Counted from the first letter of the stretch, positions 46,996 through 59,177 are shown. The stretch is 64,000 nucleotides of DNA from Aquilaria yunnanensis (GCA_039654915.1 CM077596.1:62001-126000), one strand, 5' to 3'. Translations and numbers: made by a program. Notes: a model not told the origin generated them from the letters alone.

Positions 46996-47767
46996 ATCCT
47001 ATCTTAAAAGGATCTTGGTGCGCCAAGAATTCCAACAAGTTAGTACTGATAAACCTACCAAAATATGAAATAGGTAAATACATATAACACATACACTTTC
47101 TTGTGATCCAATGTGATTATCTATATGTTATATTCCTCGGGGCAGTGGTTTTTCTCCTAAATGGTCTAGTACGTTGGCAGTCACTTGTGTTTAATGGGTT
47201 GAGTTAAACCTTGCAAACAATTGATGGCTTAATGTTTATATTCAAAATCCACTAGTTTGCTTTTAGTAAATACATGGTACTTTATTTATGTCCCCTTGCA
47301 TTGTTGTGACTATATTTTAGCAGGGATCATAACAATTGGTTTTGATTGAAGAGAAAGAACAACAGTCCAACTACACTGAAAGAGAATGGCCAAAATAGTA
47401 TATAACAACGCATGGTAGAATCAAAGGCTATCCTAAGCAGTAGCAGCATCAGAGAAAATAAGCTCAACACAGTTGTGGGTAAACTATCTTACCTTGAATT
47501 TGCTTAGCCTAAAAGAAGTTCCGTTGATGTCTTTCTATGTTTCATGATAAATGCTATTGGGATTAGGGATTTCTGTGCAAAACTATGAATACTATTGGAA
47601 TTAGGGATTTTATTGTTAAAACATAAACAATTAATTTTTATTTCGTCAAAAATTGTAATTTTTTTTCATCTTTTTGCAAGGAAAAAAATGACATGGCAAG
47701 AGTGATGTGGCAGGCGGTGCATTTTTTGGTGGCAATTGGTGGTGTACATAGCATTATCGATTTTGAT

Positions 47768-48377
47768 AACATTGTATTTATTAGATTTTACCAAGACTTT
47801 CATTTTGGCATTACAAAATTAAAACTTCTTCTCTTCTTCCATTTTAATCCAAGGCATAGTAAAAACTTGTAACCGAAATTTAGAAATATTCAATTTAGTT
47901 AAATTTTTTTCTCGCAACAGCCAAAAGCTTCTTCCCTTGTCACATTTAACCTTTCACACAATGAAAATTTGTAATCACACACAATTATGCTGCCACATGA
48001 TTAAAACTTCTTCATTCATAAAATCTTACAATTCATTGCCCTTACATAATTTATAATCTTACAAAATCAGAAGGGTTTTAAGCACAATCTCTAGTTTGAA
48101 AACATTTTTCCACATGCTCTGCTACTAGAAGAAGCTGTTCCTGTTTATGAATTAGTGAAACGTCATTTAATTATCACCCAATTAATTTCACTAGCTCTTT
48201 GTCTTTATTAGATAATCATTCAAGTTTTGAGTTGAGAATGAAACAAATCAAGGTTCCACAAAGGCAAAAAGCACGACAAAACCACTAATGTTTGTCATAC
48301 ATGTCTTAATTTTCCCAATAATAAAGTTAGGTCCACGGGAAAGCGGTTAACCAAATTTCAATTTCCAGTGGCGTAAA
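47768..48377. other. Presumed promoter region of the aldo-keto reductase gene
   Basis: AT-rich, no gene seen. GC content rises sharply at the start codon at 48378. No clear TATA box near 48300. Confidence 0.4.
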
Positions 48378-49619
48378 ATGGGGGGCACTCCAGAGGCCAC
48401 TTCTTCCACCATTCTAGAGCTCCCACTGGACGATGGAGGGAGGCGAATTCCAGTGCTGGGGTTAGGGACGGCGGCCTCCCCACCGGTGGGACCGGAAGCC
48501 ACCAAGCGGGCCATTCTAGAGGCTATTCGGGTCGGGTACCGGCACTTCGACACCGCAGCTCTGTACGGATCGGAGGAGCCACTCGGCGCAGCCATTTCTG
48601 AAGCGCTCTCGCTTGGTCTCATCCAGTCCCGGGACCAATTCTTCATCACTTCCAAATTGTGGTGCGCCGACGCCCATTCCGACCTCGTTCTTCCTGCTCT
48701 ACAGAAATCCTTGCGGTTAGTTGTCTAATTCTTCAAAGACTAACTATTTTAGTTCCCTTTTCTCTTACCACCTCTTTGGTCCGAATATCACAAAGAATAT
48801 ATTTAGATCATTCCAACGGTTAATTTAAAAATAATCTCCATTAAATATGAAATTATTGGGTAGCTAACTTTTTACATCAGTATAAACTGCAGAAATCTAA
48901 AGCTAGACTATATTGATCTATATCTAATACACTGGCCTGTGAGCTCCAAACCCGGGATAATTGAATTCCCCATAAAGGAGGAAGATTTCCTCCCATTGGA
49001 TTTTGCATCTGTCTGGGCTGCCATGGAAGAATGCCAGAACTTGGGACTCACCAAGTCCATAGGCGTCAGCAATTTCTCCCGCAAAAAGATAGACGATATC
49101 CTCAAAATTGCAAAGATTCCACCAGCTGTTAATCAGGTTCTTAATGATAGTTACTGAATCCGATACCTGATTCGAGCATCTGGATCTCTAACAGTTTGGA
49201 GTTTAATTTGCAAGGTGGAACTAAACCCATTATGGCAACAAAAGAAGCTTAGGCAACATTGTGCAGAAAAAGGAATCATCTTGACAGCCTACGCAGCGTT
49301 GGGAGCCAAAGGAACCATCTGGGGCAGCAACAGGGTGCTGGAAGCTGAGGGGCTGCAGGAAATCGCGAAGGCCAAAGGGAAGACTGTTGCGCAGATTTGT
49401 CTGAGATGGGCATATGAGCAAGGTGCAAGTCTGTTGGTGAAGAGCTTCGACCCGGAGAGGATGAAACAAAACCTGGACATCTTCGACTGGTCACTGACCA
49501 TGGAGGAGGCTGCCAAGATCAGCAGCATCCCACAGAGCCGAGGTTGCCTAGGTGAGGACTACATCTCCCGATTCGGGCCTTTCAAGACTATCGAAGAGCT
49601 TTGGGATGGAGAACTTTGA
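48378..49619 (+). CDS. Aldo-keto reductase, plant AKR4 type
   Basis: Three exons (48378-48715, 48893-49136, 49215-49619) encode 328 residues, a full-length NAD(P)H-dependent reductase. The catalytic tetrad is present: Asp58 and Tyr63 in [11 protein letters not shown], Lys93 in ITSKLW and His126 in YLIHWP. Other family blocks are [38 protein letters not shown] and the cofactor-binding [20 protein letters not shown]. This places it in AKR4, the group of D-galacturonate reductase, 6'-deoxychalcone synthase, codeinone reductase and methylecgonone reductase. The exact substrate cannot be told from sequence; [10 protein letters not shown] instead of VPKSF is noted. No pathway partner lies nearby. 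Confidence 0.94.
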
Positions 49620-49930
49620 TCTCGTTTGGTCATAGCAGACTGCTCCAGAGATCAGCATCAGGTGAGAGAAGATCAAGTTGTGCGATGGTAGTGTGGTACA
49701 CAGTGATGATCATGTAGGGCACTTATGTGTTAATTTCTAAGAACAACGCCGTGCATTGTTGAATACGAGTATACGACTTGTTATAACTTGCTCTGCTTCA
49801 AAACTTTATAGTGATTAATAGACCAAGTGTGGTGATTCTAGTTGGGGTCCTTTGGATTAAATGAATGCCTCGCACCAATGCTCTAACAGGACTGAGGTCG
49901 AGTTGGTTTGATATTATTAGTAATGCATTA

Positions 49931-49993
<63 letters not shown>

Positions 49994-50321
49994 ATGAACC
50001 AGATGGGGATCAATTATATTAAATGAATCTTATCCAAATTATATACTTATTAAAACTCTAGCCCAAAAATAACTTTTGCGATTAGTGTCGAAGTTCTAGA
50101 TAATTTATTAATGATGGAGATTAAAACACTAAAGTTAAAAACTAAAAGCTATCCTTACATAGTTTTTTTTTTAAACTCAAACACTAATGTCAGACGAGAA
50201 CTCTACATTCTAAAGAAGTTTGGAAAAGTTTAATGAAGTACCCATTCTATCAAAAAATAAAAAAAGAAGTTTGAAAAATATTAAAAATATATTTTTTAAT
50301 GAAAATCACAAGTATCTTGTA
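49620..50321. other. 3' UTR and spacer with an AT/GT microsatellite
   Basis: The only clear feature is the compound microsatellite at 49930-49991. The rest is AT-rich without genes. Confidence 0.5.
49930..49991. repeat. Compound (AT)n(GT)n microsatellite
   Basis: About eleven AT units are followed directly by about twenty GT units, then ATGATG. Probably length-variable between individuals. Confidence 0.95.
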
Positions 50322-50614
50322 CTCCCTCCATCCCAATTTACTTGAAACGTATTCCTTTTTGGGAAGTTCCAAAAAGATTGAAACGTTTCCTCTTTTGGAA
50401 AGTTTAAACAATTAAATAATTCTTTTACACAAAATCCAATAAAGACTTTTTTTTTTTAATCTCCACTCAACATCTCACTGCACAAAACCCAAAAAAGAAT
50501 CTTTCATTTTTTAATCATTATTTAACTTTTATTACATAAAAAATTAACACAAACTACATACACCTTAATCTCCGTGCCTAGTCAAATGTTTCAATTAATT
50601 TGGGACGGAGGTAG
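50322..50614. mobile_element. Stowaway MITE
   Basis: Left end CTCCCTCCATCCCAATTTAC; right end on the minus strand CTACCTCCGTCCCAAATTAA. Both are followed by TTGAAACGT or TTGAAACAT. TA dinucleotides flank both sides (50320-50321 and 50615-50616). The 293-bp size, termini and TA duplication are classic Tc1/mariner Stowaway features. A second partial terminus-like string (ACTCTATCTGTCTCTTAACTG) follows at about 50626. Confidence 0.85.
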
Positions 50615-51218
50615 TAATAATTATTACTCTATCTGTCTCTTAACTGATGACACATTTTTTTTGGGACAAAGATTTATGTGTGTAATTTATGATTTTTTTT
50701 CTAATTTTTCCCTTGAAACTAAATTTCTAAAAAAAAAAATTATTTAGGTTTTGTGTAGTGAAATTTTAAATCATTATTAAAAAAATTCTTTTCAGATTTT
50801 GTATAATGAGAATTTAAGTAAAGATTAAAAAAGAAAATATTAAGCTTCTTTTGGAGGAAAGTAGCATTAGTTTTACTGTGGGTATACAATTCTATTAGGC
50901 ACAAATACATTAACTTCTAAATAGATTGGTTGTAGATAAAAGAGCAGTAAAAATAAAATATATATATATTTAAAACTAAAATTGAACCAGGCATAAGTAT
51001 AAAACGGTAATATGAAAAAGTAAAGAAGATGGCCCATGATGTTCTTGAGACATTACGGACCATTGATCTATTAGTAAGTCTTGTGAATCACTTAGGTCAG
51101 AGGTCGATTAATAGTCTTTGATGTCTCACTTACATCAGGGACCATCATTTAAGTCTGGCACCATGAAATTCTTCTACTAAATAATCACTAGATGACCCTA
51201 TTTGGGAATAAAACCAAT

Positions 51219-51920
51219 GTGTGTTAAAGGTTGGAAAACTATTCAACAATAGCTTTTAACAAGTTGGGGGAAGCTATGATAATTGTTTATAAATTATCTC
51301 AAACTTTGAGGTGCTAGAAAAGCTCATGGATGCTTAGAGGATTATGCGTTGTTAGTGCTGCTCGCACTTAAATGCTCAAGGAAAAATAAGATGTAAGGAT
51401 AAGGTAGGGCAATGTAATTCATTTTATTCATATATCTTAAATACTCAACCTGTACCTTACCTATCATACATGTACAATAAAAACTATTCTATTATGCATT
51501 TATTAGTTTGGGAAGTAACTATTCTACGCAATTGTAATGCAATTTTTTGTCAGTCCAACATGTTTCTGTACTATTCATCGATAAGCTTGAAGATGAACAA
51601 AGAGAAAAGAAAGCTCCCTTTTTGGGTTTACCCAATTCTGCCCTATTTCAGATAGCAAGCTTGCAGAGAAGCTTGAAGATGAACAAAGTCCTCAATCTTT
51701 GGTCAATGTAATTCATGGGGAATGGTTCAACCTAGCAAAATGAAAATGTGTTAGAGGTTTAAAAACTATCCAACAGTAATGTTTAGCAAGTTTGGGGGAA
51801 GCTATAGCAATTGTTTATAAATCATCTCAAACTTTGATGTGAATCTTTAAATGTTATTTTCAAAGAAAGCTCATAGATGTTTAGAAGATTATGTGTTGTT
51901 GGTTCAAGGAAGAATAAAGA
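51219..51920 (+). repeat. Direct repeat pair of ~175 bp
   Basis: 51219-51390 and 51743-51920 share TGTGTTA(A/G)AGGTT, AACTAT(T/C)CAACA, GGGGGAAGCTAT, AATTGTTTATAAAT, ATCTCAAACTTTGA, AAAGCTCAT and GATTATG(C/T)GTTGTT in order. AAGCTTGAAGATGAACAAAG also occurs twice between them (51584 and 51669). Likely a decayed transposon or segmental duplication; no protein recognised. Confidence 0.7.
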
Positions 51921-52716
51921 TGTTTGTGAAAATCACTGACAAATGGCTCAATTTTGTAGTATTTAGGCTGGAGAATAATAGCCCTATGGCTTGAGGGCCT
52001 GATTACAAAGCGTTTGATTCGATTAAATATGGGTTTTTGAAATTGTTTATAAACCTTAACTTAAAATTTTTAAATTAAATGCTTTTGTATGTGAAATTGA
52101 TGAGTAAGAGTGATTTATTTGTGTGTAGTGGCTTCAAGAAGTAAAACCCCTCTAATTCCATTGTCATTTGATAGAGATTGGGTTGCCGATGAGAGTCACC
52201 ATGAATCATGATGGATGTGAGTTTAGTAGGGCCACGAGGAGAGCACAGGTGAGGTTGCAAGTCCCCTAGTGTCCTCGCCGCCCCTGCCGGCGGCAGCCCA
52301 TGGTAGCAGTGCGTTGCCCCTGGAGAATAGCCGATGCTCGTCTATATTGCCTACTAACAAAGTAGATGTTGGTAAAACTCTATGACTTACATAGAAAAAT
52401 ATAAAATGATAAGACTGAAATAAAAAAGTTAGCAAAGTTTTTAAGACTGAAAATTGATTAATCTTAATAGCATGGACAACTCAGTCTAACTTAGTAACAT
52501 CATTGATTTATTTGGTAAAAAAAAAAACATTAGTGGATAAATTGGGCCGCGTATAGTGATTAATTTGTTATTTTGACCTAAAAATAATTATAGTATATAT
52601 TATGACCAGTCCGCGGGCTTCTCCACTGGGCTAAGAGAAACTGTATTGGGCTTCTCTTCCCCTCCCTGCCATCCCAAAATTATAATCTGCTTTCTTTAAC
52701 CCCATTGAAATTCTGA
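51921..52716. other. Spacer upstream of ArgRS
   Basis: No gene recognised. A short GC-rich patch at 52250-52320 does not code for anything recognised. The last part is the presumed ArgRS promoter and 5' UTR. Confidence 0.4.
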
Positions 52717-52914
52717 ATTTCTACATCCCAAGTTCTGCCAAAGGTGAAGTGCCGCAACACGGAACGGACGCTGTTGATCAAGAACTCGAAACGGAATCCT
52801 AGTCGACATCCGAGCCGCTGCCGAGCCCTTACTCTATCCCGTTTCCTCTCTCGCACAAGGTCTAAATTAGACCGAGGTATTTGGACGGGAAGTAGCAGGG
52901 TAACAGCAGCGGCA
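52717..52914 (+). other. ATG-less open leader in frame with ArgRS
   Basis: Upstream of the ArgRS ATG the same frame stays open for 66 codons back to a TGA at 52714-52716, without an in-frame ATG. It would read ISTSQVLPKVKCRNTERTLL followed by an Arg/Ser-rich stretch with very few acidic residues (one E, one D). This composition is like an organellar presequence. Possible near-cognate starts are CTG at 52735 and GTG at 52744. Whether it is translated is unknown. Confidence 0.35.
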
Positions 52915-55900
52915 ATGGCGATCGTAAGTTGAATAGCTGGTCGAAAATGGCTGAGATATTTTTGTTTTCTCGATCTTTGGCTTTCGAATTTATTTGTTTT
53001 TGTTTTTGTGCTCTTGAGATTGTGCGGCTGCTAACTCATTTTGGTTCCCGATGACAGAAGGACGACGCTTACTTGTCTCCCAAGGACCGGTTGGCGAAGC
53101 TTTTCCAAGTTTCGCTTGAACAATCTTTTCCGGATGAGACTGACTTGGAGCCCAAGATAGCCGCTTCAACATCAAAATTTGGTGATTACCAATGGTATTG
53201 TGACGTGTTTTAGTACCCCCAGAAGTGAAGCTATTCGTTGTGTTTTTTTTTTTCACTTTTTTTCCTCTTTTTTCTTTTTCATGTTTTGATGCTCAATTAG
53301 AGCTTAACTTGGTGCAGTAACAATGCCATGGGCATCTGGAATAAATATAAAGGGAAGAACACCAAGTTTCAGGGGCCTCAATCTGTTGGACAGGTATTAA
53401 CATTACATTGTGAATTTGTAGGCTTTCGTCGTTTTGTTGGTTTTAACTGGTTGGACAACTTGTTTCAACTTTCGTTTTTGTAGGTAATTAAGGACAACCT
53501 TCCCCCATCTAACATGATAGAATCTTGCTCTGTGGCTAATCAAGGTTTCGTAAATGTTGTGTTGTCAAAGACTTGGATGGCTGAGGTGATCACCTGCTCT
53601 TAGACTTAGTTTATTAATGTGTTTGGGCAGCCTGATAGAGCCGGTATCCTTGTGATTGTCACTATGTTCTAATTTATCAACTTTTTCTAAAACATAATTA
53701 TCAATGTCTGCTATGCAGCAAATTCAAGAGATGCTACGTGATGGCATCAAAAATTGGGCACCAAAACTTTCAGTCAAAAGAGTTGTGATTGACTTTTCCT
53801 CACCAAATCTTGCTAAAGAACTACACGTGGGTCACTTAAGGTCCACAATCATTGGTGAGACTCTTGCTCGGATGCTGGAGTTTTCCAATGTTGAAGTTCT
53901 TCGAAGAAATCATGTTGGTGATTGGGGGACACAGGTGGTAGTTGTTTCTTGAAATTGTGTACGATTTAGTAATGGTTGTTGCTTGTAGCATTGAACACTG
54001 TATAGTATGGTTTCTTCATGTAAGCTGTTGGATACTTATAATATTTGCTTCTTTCCTAGCTAGTTGACTTACTGTTAATATCTTTATCCCTCTTTGTTTA
54101 GTATAACTGCAGCTGAGTGGATCAGTTTTTCATGGCATTTAAATATTCACCAAATTCATCCTAACTATAGGCCACTAATAATTTGGTTTGTTGTTTTTGC
54201 AGTTTGGTATGTTGATTCAGTATCTCCTTGAGGAATACCCAAACACTAAAGATTTTAGTGAATATACCATTGAAGATGTACAGGTGAGGACAATAATACC
54301 TTCTGATTTTGATTGTTAAACTAACCAACTGTGGCAAACCAAGTGTTTAGTTCCTTGGAATATCACAAGAGGATTGGCTTGATATGCAATGTCTACTGAG
54401 AACAGCTTGTAATTGTTTCTTCTCTCTTTGTCTCTCCATAATTCTGCAATCTCCATTAATTGGCAGCTGACTACAATATCTCTACAAGTTGATGGCAGAT
54501 TTGTTATCAGTAATTTTTAGGCATATAATGCTTTCATACTTGTCAAGTATAGATAGTTGCTACATTGTTCCTATGAATTCACATGACTTAAACTATTGCA
54601 CTATTCAGTTAATTGGTGCTCTTTTAGGGATTTTACAGACAATCAAATGCAAAATTTAAGGCTGATGATGCATTTAAGCAACGCGCACGGAAGGCAGTGG
54701 TTGATCTTCAGGTAGATTATCTGTATTCGTACCATAGCCAAAGTTCTTTAGGTTTGGTGCATTGATTCTGGTGAAATATTTGATGGTTCATTTCTGCTGT
54801 TGTAATTGCCATTCCAGGACGGGAAAGAGACATATCACAAAGTATGGGCTCAATTATGTGACATTACCCGGAATGAACTTCATAAAATCTATGAAAGACT
54901 TGATGTTGAGCTAGAAGAAAAGGTAACTGTTAAAGTTTTCTTTCTTCTTTATCTCGCTAATATACAACTAGCTTGGAAATGACATACAGAAAGTTAGTGC
55001 TTTTTGTGCATTGGTATAATATATTTAACTTCTTGTATTACTATCGAGTTGTCACATGGCATGAAGAAACATGAAAACAAAATAAGGACAAACGAACTTT
55101 TTGTTTGGAGTGGACATGCAAAAAAGCATAGAACTAAAAATGAGAACATAAAAGGTAAGGCAGAAGTAGCTCAAATTGAACAAAAATTAGCGAACGGCCT
55201 CATAGATGATCTAGGCAACATCCAGTGTAGATAAGTAAATATGATGGTGCATAAGAGTGATAAGCTAGATATATAAGAAAGAGAAAGAATCAAGAATGGA
55301 TCTAGACTTCAGTAGAAAAAGAGAGAGAGCTTAATGAGTAATTTGCATGCAACTGCACTAATGGAAACACATGATCCATGTAGTTGAGATTAAGGCTTAG
55401 TTGATTGAGTTTATTCCTACCCAATTTTTTTTACAATGTTTATAGTGTTCATGTTAAACTCAAACGGGATTGTCTCTATGCTTTAAGATCCATTCCTAGT
55501 ATCAAATCAGCTAATGCTCTAAGATGTACATCTTGCTCAACAGGGAGAAAGCTTCTACAATCAATATATTCCTGGGGTCATAGATGACTTGAGTGATCGT
55601 GGATTGATTGAAGAGAGTGATCATGCCCGTGTCATATTTATTGATGGTATTGAGAAACCACTTTTTGTTGTGAAGAGTGATCAGGCCTACAGCTATGATA
55701 CGACTGATCTTGCTGCTCTTTGGTAAGATCCTATCTATAGTAAATCAACTGTTTGTTCACCATTTTAATTATCTTCTATTATGCAAGATGGATAGTTCAC
55801 TAGTTTGTTTATCTTCCTAATGCTGTTCACTTCAGGTATCGCATCAATGAAGAGAAAGCAGAATGGATTATATATGTCACTGGGGAGAGCCAGCACCAAC

Positions 55901-58825
55901 ACTTTGACGCACTCTTCAAAGTAAGAAGATGAATCTGTTTATTGTTTTTTTTTTCCTGACAAGTTCTCTTTAATGGATAATGAATTACATCATGTATTGT
56001 TAATTCCCGCAACTCTGGTCCTTTTTTTCAGTCTGCCAGGCTTGCAGGTTGGTTGCCTCTTGATGATAGTAAGAATCCCAGAGTCACCCATGTTGGCTTT
56101 GGTCTTGTTTTCCGAGAAAATGGAAAACCCTTTCAAACTCGCTCTACTGAAGTAGTTCGATTAGTTGAGTTGCTCGATAAAGCCAAAACTCGGAGTAAAC
56201 AGACACTGATTGAGCGTGGTATAATGTTTCCCAAGTTCTTTCAATGGTGAGATTCAAGTCATTTGACCATGTACTCCCAAGTTTGTAACATTGTTGTGTC
56301 CTTTTAGGTAGGGATGAAAAATGGACAGAGGAGGAGCTTGAGAAAACTGCAGAGGCAATAGGTTATGGTGCTGTTAAGTAAGTTTTTTCTACATCTTTAC
56401 TGTTGACTGTTTTGTACCCTGGACTCCAGAAATGTTACAGCCTCATACTTTTGCTCAGAGAGTGTTTTAGGCGCAAATTAACATTAATGGCTAAGAACAA
56501 ATGAGAACAGAAAAAAACGATACTTGGAAATCGGTTAGCCTCCTACAAAAGCAACCCAAAAGTGGTAAAATTTTATCAGAAAATTCTTCAATTGCCAAAA
56601 ACCAAATTAATCTACCTGTAAAGCCAACTGTGGTTGTGAGCAAATTTTGGTTACCAAAAAACAAAAAATCTAGCAGCAGGCTTTATGGCTCGAAATCATT
56701 TTAGGAACTAGAGGACAAACTTAAAGTCGAACTTGTGTTTAACTGCAGGTTTAGCATTCATTTTTTTAATAAACAAATCAGAGTTTTATCTTAATGTAAA
56801 CCTTCTCTGTTATTCAAAACATAAGCCAAAACTTATGAAAGAATTCTGAACATTCATCAACAAGGATTTAATTCATAAACTTAGCCAAGTTTCACACCAT
56901 CAGGTTACCTGAGAAGCAACTGACATGATAACCAATTTCAAGCATTCCAAGGAGTACAAAACCAACTTCAACAAGTCTAGAAAAATAAATAACATTACTG
57001 CATAACACTCAAGTGAAACAGTAATTACACACCAAGCATAACTGTTCCTTATGCTCACTAGGAATTTACAGTTCTATTTATTTCTTATGGCATAAGATTC
57101 CAACTTTAATTCATACATCAAAGTCTTTCTTGCTTAGGAAAAGCTAACTTAGATTTAAAGGTGCTTCTTGGTTCTAACACAAAGTTATTGTTTTCCATGA
57201 ATTAGAGCCCTTGAAAGACTCTGGGGATTCTTGATGCAACCATGATTCATGTGCAGGCTCTTTAAAATTCAGTATCTTTGATTACTAATTTGTGTTGTCC
57301 ACATCTAACATGAAGTATTGGTTTTTCATTTTTTTTAAACTGCCATGCAATATGGTTGGAATTTAACATAAGTGACTTCTATGATGCAATTGTATGTGTG
57401 GCTTGCTCATAGAACATTGTTTGATTTATAAACTGTTGGTATTTTAGCTTCTTGTTATGCACGTTAGTACTCTATTTTCTTTTCAACTGGTGATGGATTT
57501 TCAATACCTTACAACAGGTATGCAGACCTGAAGGTCAACCGATTGTCGAATTACAAATTTAGTTATGATCAGATGCTTGATGACAAGGTGCTTAAACATT
57601 GACCTTTCTATCGTTTTTGAATTTTATGCTACGGAATTTAGTTTAGCTGTTCCAGTCTTTAAACCTATCTGGTCATTTGATGGTTGCTAGTTAACTCCTT
57701 TTACTAATATGACCGCAATGAAAATTCTTACCATTTATTATTCTTATGACCAGGGAAATACTGCTGTTTATCTGCTTTACGCTCACGCTCGAATATGTTC
57801 GATCATAAGCAAGTCGGCCAAAGATATTGAGGAATTTAAGCGAGTGTGTAATTTTTCCTTGCAAAGTTCATAATTATGACCTTTGTGGCATTTGATTTGT
57901 TCGGTCATGATATAATCCCGATTAACACTTGTTTTAATTAGGAGTGGATGTATAACCTTTCTTTTTCATGACGATATTTTTCTTCTCATCTCTTTGTTTA
58001 GCCATTCTATGTGCAGATATCCTGCATGTTTGCTTTTTGCCAATTAAACAAATAATCACACTAACATGTAACTATAAATAAACTTGTTTTTTTTTTTTTT
58101 TTATAGTAGTGAGATTCTAACGCATGTTTTATTCATCCTTTCTTTTCTGGATGGCACAGAAAGAAAAAAAAATAAGGTTAGGTCTTTAGTATTAGCCTAG
58201 GAGGTGCTCTGAGCTGAATTTGGGGATGAGTAACTAGGAAGTAGGGTGCAGCTTGATGAATTTTGGTTCGTGCTAGAAGAGGCATCTCTCTTACATCCGA
58301 ATCATTGCCAGTATTTACTAAATAGCAGTTTTCTCCTTTTTATTCTTAGCAGACTGGAAAGATCGTTTTAGGGCAACAGGATGAGCAAGCCTTGGGTCTT
58401 CATTTGCTTCGTTTCTCTGAGGTGAGCACCTTTCAAGTCTTTAATTGTTAACCTCCTCTTTTTCTTGTTGAATTGGCTTTTACATCCCCATTTCAGGCTC
58501 TTCAAGAGGCATACTCTGATCTACTGCCGAGCAAGTTGTGTGAATATCTCTATAACTTATCTGAGACACTCTCAAAGTTCTATAACCAATGCCAGGTAGT
58601 TCCTTTAGCTCAAAACTTTGTAAACTCGATCAAAGTCATGCATCTGTTCTCTGTAAATGCCTAGTTTTCGGTTTTCGGACATGAGTTTGACATAGTTGTT
58701 GAACTGGTAATCAGGTTGTCGGTTCAGACGAGGAAACGAGTAGGCTTTTGTTATGCGAAGCAACAGCCATGGTTATGCGGAAGTGCTTTTATCTCCTCGG
58801 CATCACTCCTGTTTATAAGATATGA
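52915..58825 (+). CDS. Arginyl-tRNA synthetase
   Basis: Seventeen exons: 52915-52923, 53058-53194, 53318-53393, 53484-53585, 53719-53934, 54203-54283, 54628-54711, 54818-54922, 55544-55722, 55836-55920, 56032-56218, 56308-56377, 57518-57587, 57754-57843, 58353-58421, 58497-58595, 58715-58825. They give 589 residues, the family length. It charges tRNA-Arg with arginine. The class I HIGH motif is HVGH at about 144-147, within [20 protein letters not shown]. Further blocks are [54 protein letters not shown] (the KMSKS position, divergent as in many ArgRS), [20 protein letters not shown] and the C-terminal anticodon-binding part ending GITPVYKI. The first exon codes only for MAI. The ATG context (GCAATGGCG) is good. 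Confidence 0.97.
55230..55425 (+). repeat. Probable non-LTR retrotransposon 3' end remnant in an ArgRS intron
   Basis: The eighth intron (54923-55543) contains GATCCATGTAGTTGAGATTA followed by AGGCTTAGTTGATTGAG. This resembles the common plant LINE-type 3' terminus (GATCCATGTAG...GGATTAAGGCTTTGTTGTTG). Upstream lysine-rich open sequence (55040-55234) could be part of the same relic. Boundaries unknown. Confidence 0.45.
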
Positions 58826-59177
58826 TCACCCTACGACACTTAAAAAATATACTCTACAGATTCTCTTTGTTTTGTTTGTGCACAATAGTTTACAGATTCA
58901 CGCTTACTTGCATCTTTTATTGGGAATGCATTCTAATGAAATAACCAAATAAGTATAAATCCCGAACCAGGTACAAGAATCATGTACCTAGTTCCTTTGC
59001 TAGCCCTGAATGAGATAGATTTGGCGCCTATCTAATCTTTGGTCATGCTTCATTCCACTTGAAGTTTTGCTTTTAGAAAATGACTGCAAAAAGATTACCC
59101 GTCTGCCACTGGCTTTGGAAATATCAGAGCAGAAAGAACTTCTTCATGAAATGCTTCAACAAAAGCTCTGCTGATTA
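58826..59177. other. Overlapping or adjacent 3' UTRs of convergent genes
   Basis: 352 bp between the ArgRS stop and the stop of the minus-strand OXS3-like gene. No other gene; must hold both polyadenylation sites. Confidence 0.6.

Larger units (their letters stand above)
45673..47037 (-). mobile_element. Probable copia-type LTR (solo or truncated)
   Basis: Read on the minus strand, the sequence starts TGTTGGAATTCTTGG at 47037, a typical copia LTR start. A TATA box lies about 0.9 kb in (TATAAATAGCC, plus 46134-46144). The plus-strand flank after 47037 is AGTTA. The other end is uncertain: a candidate is TG at 45673 preceded by GGTTA (4 of 5 bases match). No primer site, gag or pol follows, so it would be a solo LTR nested in the 4.9 kb element. 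Confidence 0.45.
42817..47759. mobile_element. 4.9-kb TIR element with 8-bp target duplication, no transposase seen
   Basis: Left end GCAATAATGCTATGTACA; right end on the minus strand CGATAATGCTATGTACA. Similarity then decays into GCCACC and GATGTGG or TGCCACATCA words. The flanks carry the perfect 8-bp duplication ATTTTGAT (42809-42816 and 47760-47767); a ninth base does not match. The span is 4943 bp. No transposase-like frame was found. The interior holds a tandem array (43015-43460), a repeated 38-bp phrase (43517 and 44000) and a probable LTR (to 47037). Duplication length and long TIRs suggest a Mutator-like or hAT relic; class is open. Confidence 0.65.

Noticed and set aside
49798..50013. 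Frame with alternating HT and IY residues
   Set aside because: Pure translation of the AT/GT microsatellite.
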